NCBI GenBank assembly: GCA_015179125.1
Contig: WHVA01000480.1
Span: 22,392 to 86,391, forward strand
DNA length: 64,000 nucleotides
Direction of reading: 5' to 3'
Source: Gautieria morchelliformis
Lineage: Eukaryota > Basidiomycota > Agaricomycetes > Gomphales > Gomphaceae
Positions 55,322 through 64,000 of this stretch are shown one piece after another. Below the pieces are notes generated by a model. It ran no database searches. It was not told where the DNA came from and was given only the letters and a program-made list of their open reading frames with translations. Numbering within the stretch: position 1 is the stretch's first letter; every line of letters starts with the position of its first letter. The translations under genes were made by a program, and so were the position numbers.

Positions 55322-55859
55322 TGTTGGGTGCATTTATGCTCCTGCACCAAAATCAAGCCAAATAGATTCCACCATTCATATTTCATTTGATTTTGACTTG
55401 AAACCATGCTGACATTCATTCTATGATTTGTCAAATTTTTCTTTGATTTTTCAAAGCTGTATTTCTACTTCTTTTCATGTTCTGTCCAACCGACCCTTTG
55501 TGGGTGGTTGTGGACAAATTTCCTTTTTGAGCTGCGGCTGTTCACTACCGTGCTACGTTCTACGGGCGCTTAGCATGGCATACCGTGGCACCACGGGCGC
55601 TAAAGCGCCGGCTAGTAGTACATGCGCATGAGACACATTTCCCTCCTCTCTCAGTGACAACTAAATTCACTGAGAGAGGCAAGTAAATTAGTCTTGTTTC
55701 CTTTCGATTTGTTGACCTAGAAATACTGTAGTGAATTAATTTCTAGGTAGTGTATAATATTAATAGTGACAACTAAATTCACTGAGAGAGTGAATTAATT
55801 TCTAGTCTTCTTTTGAGCACCAAGTCCGAAACTACTGCCTATAATTCCTGTCCTCAACA
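55322..55859 (+). mobile_element. Copia 5' LTR (538 bp)
   Basis: TGTTGGGTGCATTT ... GTCCTCAACA. Directly followed by the primer-binding-like GGGTTATGGGCCCC. The outside flank is CGAAG. Contains the paired blocks CTCTCAGTGACAACTAAATTC and its inverted repeat CACTGAGAGAG, which can form short hairpins. Confidence 0.93.
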
Positions 55860-55874
55860 GGGTTATGGGCCCCG
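55860..55874 (+). promoter_or_regulatory. Copia primer-binding site
   Basis: GGGTTATGGGCCCC resembles the complement of an anticodon-arm segment around CAT in methionine tRNA, the half-tRNA priming mode known for copia elements. The same motif follows the LTR of copia relic 2 at 46141. Confidence 0.55.
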
Positions 55875-57063
55875 GAGGCACTTCACAGAAGCTTTTGGGT
55901 GTTGAGAAGCTTGCTACAGATGGAAGTAATTGGCCATTGTGGCGAGCCACTCTCATCAGCTATTTCGAGTCCAAAAATCTACTCAAGCATCTAGAAGGGA
56001 GAGTCACTCGACCTCCTGATCCTCCAGTTATGCCCCCAGGCCATATTCTTACAGAAGCTGAGGAAACTCAGATGGATAAGGCTGAGGAGAAGCTGGAGAG
56101 ATATCTTGCTAGAGAAGGACAAGCCAAGACCCAAATCATCGTCTCAGTGTCAGAGTCACTAGCTCTGATGCTACAGAAACAAAAGACAGCAAAAGAGACT
56201 TGGGATGCACTGGTCAATGAAATGACCAAAAAGCCCAAGATGGTCCTCACCAGCCTGCAGAGACAACTCCGCAGTATGAGATGTCCTGAGGATGGAGACT
56301 TGAGAGACCACTTGGACAAGGCCCAAGACCTATATGCTCATCAGTTTCTGAAGAAGAATTCATGGACATAATCCTTGCGTCACTTCCACCATCCTATGAG
56401 GCAGTCATGAATGCCCTCACCACTTCGCTTGAAGAATGCGGGAGACCACTAGTCCCTGATGACATTATTAGGGTACTAAAGGCTCAGTATGACAGGAAGA
56501 AAACACTCCCGCAAGAAGAGCAGCTGTTTATTGGTTCATCTACCAAGAAGGACCAGAAGGCGCAGAATGCGCATACATGCACCAACTGCAAAAATCCTGG
56601 ACATTCTATTGAAAATTGCTGGGCTAAAGGAGGTGGTAAAGAAGGTCAAGGACCATGTCAGAAGAAACAAGCCAAAGGCAAAGAGAAGAAGAAGGGTAAA
56701 GCAAAAGCGAATGTTGCCAAAGAAGACACCTCTTCTGAGGAAAGTGATGATGGGCATCTTGCCTTCACTAATTTCAACAAGTGCTCTGATTCAAATTCAA
56801 GCACATCCTCAGGAGTTGTAGTGATACTCGACACTGGAACGACATCACATATGACACCTCATAAAAATTTATTGAGGAACTACTGTCAATTCTCACAGCC
56901 GAGGACTATCCGAGCAGCCAACAAAGGCACTTTTGATGCCTTGGTTCTGGACTGCTCATATTATCCAATAAGGTTGGAGATAAACAGTAGAAGTCATGTT
57001 GCAAGATACATACTATGCACCAAAAATTGCTGCTACCCTCGTCTCAATCGGTCGGTGCGATGA
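55865..57063 (+). pseudogene. Copia gag and protease
   Basis: Gag begins at about 55865 (MGPGGTSQKLLGVEKLATDG), with ATDGSNWPLWRATLISYFES. A frameshift near 56365 links it to ASLPPSYEAVMNALTTSLEE, a zinc knuckle CTNCKNPGHSIENCW (about 56578-56622), a Lys-rich stretch, and the protease site VVVILDTGTTSHMTPH (D kept). Gag packages the RNA and the protease cuts the polyprotein. One more frameshift follows near 57000. Confidence 0.88.
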
Positions 57064-57925
57064 TGCTGGCTATGATATTCGACTCGGTGGCCAGAAATGC
57101 ACAATATCTAACACTGCTGGAAATATATTGATGCAAGCACCGAAGGTCAATGGCTTATATCGACTAGACCTCCAGTCACCAAGTGCTCAAGCCCATATGT
57201 GTTTGTCTGCCATAGAAATTCATCAAAGGATGTGGCACATCTCACAGAAGTCCCTACAACTATTTACTTAACCGTGGCATGATATTGGGCATTGAATGAG
57301 CTCCACAGGCGATAGAATTGTCTGTGATGCGTGCATTCAAGCCAAGATTGCACGCAAACCTCTTCCTCAAGAACCCAGAGACCGTACATCAGAATTTGGT
57401 GACAGAATTTATTCTGATGTCTGGGGACCTGCAAGGCACCTCACAATCGATACAAAGTCATATTATGTCTCATTTATCGATGACTACTCAAGGGAATGGG
57501 TGATCTATCTCATGGCGAACAAATCAGAAGCATTCTCAAAGTACAAACTCTACGAGGGTCTAATACTTCGACAGAGAAATATGCACATCAAGGCACTTGT
57601 TTCTGACTGAGGGGGCGAGTATAGGAGCTCTGAATTTGAACAGAACCTGGCCAAAGAAGGTATGAAGCATCGGTTGACAGTACATGACACACCAGAGTCT
57701 AATGGTGTTGCCGAACGTCTGAACCGAACTCTCACTGAGAGAACTCGTGCCATGCTGTTGGAATCAGGCCTTCCTAAGATATTATGGGGCTATGCGATAC
57801 GCATGCCAATTATCTTAGGAACAGGACCATACAAGAGCTCTACGGATAAAACACCTTATGAAATGATTCACCATGAGAAACCGAACTCAAAGACATTCAT
57901 ACATGGGGAACTGAAGTCTATGTAA
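56996..57925 (+). pseudogene. Copia integrase
   Basis: Pre-integrase LHQRMWHISQ-type sequence (EIHQRMWHISQKSL), zinc end CDACIQAKIARKPLPQ, DDE core with FGDRIYSDVWGPARHL (first D), IKALVSD followed by a TGA where the second-D motif continues GGEYRSSEF, and DTPESNGVAERLNRTLTER (E). Stop codons and shifts near 57270, 57610 and 57925 make it non-functional. It lies between protease and RT, in the normal copia order. Confidence 0.88.
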
Positions 57926-58008
57926 GGTCACTCAGGGAGATAAATTGGCAGCTTGTGCCAAAAGAGCTCGGTGGATAGGAATTTCTGCGCAGAGCATGGT
58001 CATTATTT

Positions 58009-60060
58009 TATTGGCCTGACTTGCACAAAGTTTCTGTCGAGCGAAACATTGTGTTTGATTCAGAATGAGAAGGGAAAAGTCCCAATCATTTCTATTGAGG
58101 AATCCAAGCTACCTACGTCTAGAGAGGAGAAGAAGGCCATTCCAGCATCTGCCTGCCCTTGCTTAGTCAGCGAAGGGCAAAGATCGAAGAAATTGATGAA
58201 AGCGCACCAGAGGAATATCTTGAAGAGCTGCAACCTATTCAGGGAGTTGATGACAGACCTAGAGAAGCTGAACCGATAAGGAGAAGCGAAAGGATTCGTC
58301 AACAACAAGTGCAGCCGGCCCCAACAGGTCCCGTAACAAGATCTCAAACTCAGAGACAAGCTGGCGCACATATGACTACGCTAGCTTACGAGGACGTTGA
58401 GGACCATAAAGACAATCTATTCGACCAAGAATTATCCTCTGAGACTGATGGCATCAGTAGCTATGATTTGCCATCAGTGCGTTTCCAACCGACGGTCAAA
58501 ACAATAACAAGGCGCCGGATTTGAGTCAAATTGAACCTAGCCATGCAGACGAAGCTCTGAATAATCCTATGTGGAAGAAATCAATGGACAAAGAGTACGA
58601 GGCCCTAATCGACAAGGGAGTGTGGAATGAGCCAAACCACCTCCTGGAGCCAATATTGTCGGTAATAAATGGGTCTACCTTTGGAAGCGTAATCCAGAAG
58701 GGAAACCAATAATGCCAAATCGAGAATGGTCGCCCAAGGCTTCACACAGAAGTTTGGAGTCGACTATGATGAGACATATCACCTGTTGCTCAGTTATCCT
58801 CCCATACGGATCATATGCGCCATTGCTGCTAGGAAGACTGGCCTATTCATCAAATGGACGTGGACTATGCATACCTCAATGCTACGTTGCCTGAACCTAT
58901 TTACATGAAGCAGCCGTATGGATATGAGTCCGGAGACAAAGACGAAGTGCTACTTTTGAAGAAAGCACTCTACGGCCTCAAACAATCTGGAAGGGAATGG
59001 TACAAACATCTAAGTGGTGAATTCCACAAGTTAGGATTCACTACATCAGCCACAGATGGGGCTGTATTTTATAGACGTGGCGGAAAGGGGCATGTGATCA
59101 TTGCAACAGCTGTGGATGACCTCACCATCACAGCTGAGAATCAGTCAGTCCTGGACGAAGTCAAATGAGATCTTGCTCAGGTCTTCAGTATGAAAGATCT
59201 AGGCGAGATTCATTGGCTATTGAACCTCAAAATCGAAAGAGACTGGCAGAAGAAAACCATTGCAATTTCACAACCCGCATACATCGAGAAGATCATCAAA
59301 AAATTCAATCTCGAAGATGCGAAGACTTATGCTACGCCTCTTGATCCAGCCGTTAAATTATCTAAAGACCAATGTCCTTCTACAGAGAGAGGCAAGAAAG
59401 CCATGTCGAAGATTCCATACAGGCAAGCCATAGGATCACTGATGTGGGCAGCTGTAGCCACTCGACCTGACATTGCATTTGCGGTGTCATTGCTCTCACA
59501 ATTCCTCGAAAATCCAGGTGGCACACATTGGAATGCAGTTAAACGTGTCTTCAAATATTTGAAAGGCACGAAGCATTACAAACTCACACTTGGAAGAAAT
59601 CAAGACGGCTTGATGGGGTATTCAGATGCGGATTGGGGTTCACAGAGTCATGGTGTTCATATTCGGCATATTTATTTCAGATTGATGGGGCACTGTTTCA
59701 TGGAGTTGCCAGAAACAATCAATAGTAGCCCTCTCATCAACTGAAGCCGAATTCGTTGCCCTGACCCATACAGGCAAAGAGGCTCTTTGGATGTGCCATT
59801 TTATTTCTGAAATATTCCAGCCGCTGAACAGACCCATCCAAGTTTATTCAGACAATCAATCAGCCATTGCAATCAGGTATGGCACTCAACAACACACAAG
59901 AACCAAGCATTTCAACATCAGATTATATTTCCTTCGAGATATGATCAAAAATCAAGAAGCCAATCTCGTTTATTTGCCAACAGAACAAATGCTGGCAGAT
60001 ATTCTCACTAAAGGACTTCCCAGTCCTAGAGTGAAGATCCTCAACAGAAACTTGGAATAT
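58009..60060 (+). pseudogene. Copia reverse transcriptase and RNase H
   Basis: RT blocks: WNEPNHLLEP, VAQGFTQKFGVDYDETYH, MDVDYAYLNATLPEPIYMKQ, KKALYGLKQSGREWYKHLSG and the catalytic IIATAVDDLTITAE (YVDD is AVDD here). Then SMKDLGEIHWLLNLKIERD and RQAIGSLMWAAVATRPDIAF. RNase H: LMGYSDADWGSQ, ALSSTEAEFVALTHTGKEAL after a shift near 59650, and QVYSDNQSAIAIRYGTQQHT. At least four frameshifts or stops. Otherwise nearly complete, so the insertion is fairly young but dead. Confidence 0.9.
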
Positions 60061-60078
60061 ATTAGGCTTGAGGGGGCG

Positions 60079-60616
60079 TGTTGGGTGCATTTATGCTCCT
60101 GCACCACAATCAAGCCAAATAGATTCCACCATTCGTATTTCTTTTGATTTTGACTTGAAACCATGCTGACATTCATTCTATGATTTGTCAAATTTTTCTT
60201 TGATTTTTCAAAGCTGTATTTCTACTTCTTTTCATGTTCTGTCCAACCGACCCTTTGTGGGTGGTTGTGGACAAGTTTCCTTTTTGAGCTGCAGCTGTTC
60301 ACTACCGTGCTATGTTCTATGGGTGCTTAGAATGGCACACCGTGGCACCATGGGCGCTAAAGCGCCGGCTAGTAGTACATGCGCATGAGACACATTTCCC
60401 TCCTCTCTCAGTGACAACTAAATTCACTGAGAGAGGCAAGTAAATTAGTCTTGTTTCTTTTCGATTTGTTGACCTAGAAATCCTGTAGTGAATTAATTTC
60501 TAGGTAGTGTATAATATTAATAGTGACAACCAAATTCACTAAGAGAGTGAATTAATTTCTAGTCTTCTTTTGAGCACCAAGTCCAAACCTACTGTCTATA
60601 ATTCCTGTCCTCTACA
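60079..60616 (+). mobile_element. Copia 3' LTR (538 bp)
   Basis: TGTTGGGTGCATTT ... GTCCTCTACA, preceded by a GAGGGGGCG polypurine-like tract. It is the same length as the 5' LTR with scattered substitutions. Outside flank ACCCC, which does not match CGAAG on the left. Confidence 0.93.
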
Positions 60617-61139
60617 ACCCCTTCCCAAAAAGGACTGATAGCCGTTCCTCAAAACCACTCCACCTTATTGTTTCAGATGTACACGGACCACTACCAGTCC
60701 GCACTGCATCTGGGCATCGTTACTGGATAACGTTCACAGACGATCACACAAGATATAGATGTGTATACCTTCTAAGAATGAAGGATGAGGCTTTCAATGC
60801 ATATCGTGCCTACAAAGCATTTGCCGAGAACCAAACGGGCTCGAGAGTGAGAAGGTTCAGAGACGACAAAGGTGGAGAATACATAGGACAAAAGTGGGAC
60901 GAACACTTCAAATGCCGAGATATAATTCACGAGCACACTACGAATGCCACACCACAACACTACGAATGCCACACCACAACAAAATGGAATCTCAGAGTGC
61001 ACAAATCGTACTCTCATCGAGGGATTGGTCGCACTGCTACAGCAAGCTCACCTACAAGCGATGATGTGGGGGGACGCCCTGAAACTATTACTGCATATTG
61101 TCAATGCCACTCCAACCGCTGGTCTCCCAAACATGACAC
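60617..61139 (+). pseudogene. Copia integrase fragment 3, left part
   Basis: LIVSDVHGPLPVRTASGHRY (first D), RFRDDKGGEYIGQKWDEHFK (second D) and PQQNGISECTNRTLIEGLVA (E), ending at LPNM. A 22-bp tandem duplication at 60936-60979 (CACTACGAATGCCACACCACAA twice) shifts the frame. A different family from the element at 55322. It continues at 63468. Confidence 0.85.
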
Positions 61140-63467
61140 TGTGTGGGAACCATTGCTAATGAAAAGCCTCGTGAAAAAAGGATTAAAATCGCTTTAAAAC
61201 CCTGTTTTCCCAGCTGATAGTAGCTAATACACGTGGCTATTGTTGGGAGAACTCTATTCAAATATTCCTTGAATTTCCTCTTATTTCTTCGCCATTTAAC
61301 TTGGCTTCCCTGGCTCAAAAACACCTTATTCTGTCAGGCAGAGTTATGAACCCACACACGTCCACAACTCTGCCACAGCCACTCAGTTTCAAACTCCGAC
61401 CGGAGCTTCCCACGAACCGTAAACTCGGAGTTGCAGGCACTCAAGCACCTACAACTCCGGTACCTTGGCTCACTCAAACTCAGCCACTGAGTCTGAATGT
61501 GTCCTCTACTGCTTACACAAGCCTGTGCAATTCAAACCCAGCTGGCACATGACTTGCATCATAGCAACCATGGCTGTGCAAGGCTGCATACAAAGTCACA
61601 CAAAGATGTACAAAGCCAAAACTAGGGTGCAGGTTTGATAAAGCCTATTGGATGAAGGATCCTCCAAACGCAACGCTACGACACCAAATAGGCCCCTTGA
61701 TGCCATAGCGGCTGTGTAGGGCTGTGCAGGGCAGTGCAAGGCTGTGAAAGGCTGTGTATGGCTGTGCAAACCAGGGAAGGTGATTGGCTATCTATTTCCA
61801 ATTTCTTTGCACAAACATAGATAGAAGGTTCTACCGCTTAGTTAAGCACCTGTACAATACGATATAAAAGGAGGCCCTTTTGCCTGCCTTTCATCAGCCT
61901 ATTTACCATCTTCTATCCTACATGTGACCTCATGTGACTTGCATCTTACTAAGCTGCTAATCCCAGCTAGGGTTATTCACTTACTTTAGTGTCTAATTCT
62001 CAGTAAGTAGTTGCTTTACTGCTTAGCCACCTAGACTAATCCTCCAGGTGAAATTCTACAGAGTGAGTCTGTCAATTGAAAGTCTTGCCATTTGCACTCC
62101 AATACCCAAGAGTGTTAATCAGTTGAAAGTCCTCGTTAATATCTTTCACAAGTCAAGTCAAGTTGCTTGTAAAAGCCACCTCACATACTTCACTTTGTCT
62201 CTCATTTTATTGCAGTGCGCTGGTAGATTACCAGAGCAGTCCATTTACAAACTCACCTGCTAAGTACATTCCTTCATATTTTGGAATATGTTTGGACCCC
62301 CAATAGTGTCCTTGAACCTACAGTCTTTTAGTTTATTACTCAGTGCTGCTAAGAAACACATTGCCTTCCATCCGTATTAACTTGGACTAGTTCTTATGCA
62401 GATTGCAACCAAGGTACAAATATTAAATTATTTCTGGAGTTGTGCTGCAGCATTGTTTGTTTCTTTGAGTCTCACAAACAACAGGTTCTGATAGATTGAA
62501 GTGTTAGCAAAAACGCCAAAGTCTTGAAGGGTTCTAAGAGGGCAATGTGTGTAAATGGGTTATTTACAGAACCGCTCAGCAGTTCCCCATCTTACTTTAC
62601 CTTACACCATCACTATATAGCACACAGAATAACCACAGATTGGTCAAGTTCTACTTGCCCCTGTGATACAAAGCCTTAAGATCACTATCTTTACACTATT
62701 GGCCGCAATAGTTACGAGGGTGCGTTTCAGCAGTGCAAATATTTACTTATGACATCACTCGCCTAATAGATAGAAGAACCCCATTTTATGTAATCCTGTG
62801 TATTTTACAATATAAAAGGAGGCCATTCTGACCTCCTTGAATCATCATTCTAGCAATCTAACATCTTCTATCCATGTGACCTCGTGTGACTTGCATCTTA
62901 CTAAGCTGCTAATCCCAGCTAGGGTTATTCACTTACTTTAGTGTCTAATTCCTTGTTAAGTAGATACTTTTCTGCTTAGCCACCTAGACTAATCCTCCAG
63001 GTGTAATTCTACAGAGTGAGTCTGTCAATTGATAGTCTTGCCATTCACACTCCAATACCCGAGACGATCTGATCAGTCGATTTTCCTGATTAGAGACTTT
63101 CACAAGTCACTTCTAAAACTCATTCATCCCTCGTTTTATTTCTGTGTGCTGGTAGATTATCAGGGCAGTCCATTTATAAACTCGCCTGCTAAGTACATTC
63201 CTTTATATTTTGGAACTTGGACCCTGATAGTGTCCTTGAACCTACATTCTTTTAGTTTATTGTTCAGTGCTGCTAAGAAACGTATTGCCTTCCATCCGTA
63301 TTAACTTGGACTAGTTTTTACGCGGATTGCAACCAAGGTACAAATATTAAATTATTTCCGGAGTTGTGCTGCAGCATTGTTTAATATTCTTTGAGTCTCG
63401 TAAATGACACGTTCTGATAGATTGAAGTGTTAGCAATAACACCAAAGTCTTGAAGGGTTCCAAAACA
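61140..63467 (+). mobile_element. LTR-like insertion (2.3 kb) with two repeat copies
   Basis: Ends TGTGTGGGAACC and GGTTCCAAAACA are inverted. Flanks are GACAC (61135-61139) and AACAC (63468-63472), a target duplication with one mismatch; joining the flanks restores LPNMTPYEAW. Inside, about 61860-62540 and 62810-63460 are direct copies that both start with TATAAAAGGAGGCC, like two LTRs with TATA boxes. A truncated LTR2 (62541-62695) lies between them. A CTGTG(C/T)A-rich patch lies at 61700-61770. No coding capacity. Confidence 0.75.
62541..62695 (+). mobile_element. Truncated LTR2 fragment
   Basis: Matches the 3' part of the gypsy LTR2 (ACTTTACCTTACACCATCAC, GATTGGTCAAGTTCTACTTG) and ends CACTATCTTTACA, in plus orientation. 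Confidence 0.65.
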
Positions 63468-64000
63468 AACACCTTATGAAGCCTGGCATGGTCACAAGCC
63501 AGACCTTGGGATGCTTCGCACATTCGGATGCATGGCCTACGTCCATGTGCAGAAAGAAGACCAAAATGGATTGCAACCAAGGACCCAAAAGTGAATATAC
63601 CTTGGTTTTGAAACTGGGTACAAGGGCTGGCGCTGTTTTGATCCTATCACAAAATGCACCATCATATCTCGCCATGTTATCTTCAATGAATCTGAATTCC
63701 CAGGATTATCCATGTCAAGAACCATGAGTCTCTCCGGCCTGCACCCATGCTACACCAAGGGAGGCAGCTGTTCCACCATACGTTGCTCAAGATCTGCAAG
63801 ATCCAAACCCTGCACCTGACCCCCTAACGAAGACCTCGAAAACAAACCTGTTCCCAATCCAGATCCACCGCCTCCTATCCCACCAGTCCCAGATGAACCA
63901 CACTTGCCCATTGACGAGCCCCGCCATTCAAGCAGAAATACGACTCGGGTCGACTACCGACATCTCCATGACCCATTCCTCAGACCTAGCCCACCACCAG
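63468..64000 (+). pseudogene. Copia integrase fragment 3, right part (runs off the window)
   Basis: Continues the split integrase: TPYEAWHGHKPDLGMLRTFG, CMAYVHVQKEDQNGLQPRTQ, WRCFDPITKCTIISRHVIFN, then a Pro-rich linker to the window end (HDPFLRPSPPP). A TGA near 63587 and a frame change near 63730 are visible. The RT would lie beyond the window. Confidence 0.85.

Overview
The window looks like a repeat-rich nuclear segment of a basidiomycete fungus, most likely an Agaricomycete. The evidence is short GT-AG introns of about 45-75 nt, an Spt5 gene, a Rim15-type response-regulator fragment, a Plavaka-type transposase, a DUF6532-like gene, NLR (STAND) N-terminal fragments, and Ty3/gypsy and Ty1/copia elements of the kind common in mushrooms. 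I cannot name a genus. The only host gene that looks intact in what is visible is the 3' part of SPT5 (1-1524). Nearly everything else is a graveyard of nested, mostly broken transposable elements and captured gene fragments.

Layout. 1-1.5 kb: SPT5 3' end. 2.2-5.6 kb: a decayed aspartic-protease gene with a cluster of five near-perfect hairpins, then unassigned sequence. 5.6-14.1 kb: two minus-strand gypsy copies. One keeps protease remnant, RT-RNase H, integrase, an extra ORF (here ORFX), polypurine tract and 3' LTR. Solo-LTR pieces (family 'LTR1') and a hAT-like MITE with an 8-bp target duplication lie inside. 14.1-15.5 kb: Plavaka transposase relic. 16.2-16.8 kb: MITE with about 128-bp inverted ends. 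16.9-17.7 kb: shuffled Rim15-like fragment. 17.9-19.5 kb: DUF6532-like gene. 20.2-21.7 kb: NLR fragment, repeated inverted at 43.6-44.3 kb. 23.1-28.1 kb: second ORFX copy plus LTR, split by LTR elements nested inside each other, each with its own target duplication. 28.2-29.3 kb: Helitron helicase relic.

29.3-35.3 kb: an abrupt, strongly A+T-rich island unlike its surroundings. It has a broken DDE transposase apparently followed in one protein by a chromodomain, a degenerate ORF with replication-initiator-like short motifs, a tRNA-like sequence, a PD-(D/E)XK-like ORF and several unknown ORFs. This is the most foreign-looking part of the window.

35.3-39.7 kb: promoter-like and tandem-repeat DNA, a minisatellite split by a solo LTR, and a SWIM zinc-finger gene. 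39.8-40.2 kb: FG-nucleoporin-like scrap. 40.6-43.4 kb: multi-exon hypothetical gene broken by a 705-bp SINE. 45.2-45.6 kb: Myb/SANT-like ORF. 46-48.7 kb: copia relic. 49.4-52.2 kb: non-LTR LINE whose 3' tail matches the SINE. 52.2-55.3 kb: chromovirus 3' half with chromodomain, antisense ORF and LTR. 55.3-60.6 kb: a full-length but mutated copia element with two 538-bp LTRs. 60.6-64 kb: another copia integrase split by a 2.3-kb LTR-like insertion.

How the parts relate: the target-site duplications give a relative order of insertions, one pair of inverted LTRs suggests a past inversion of about 11 kb, and the SINE/LINE pair suggests the LINE supplied the machinery for the SINE. All family names rest on motifs read by eye; no database search was run.
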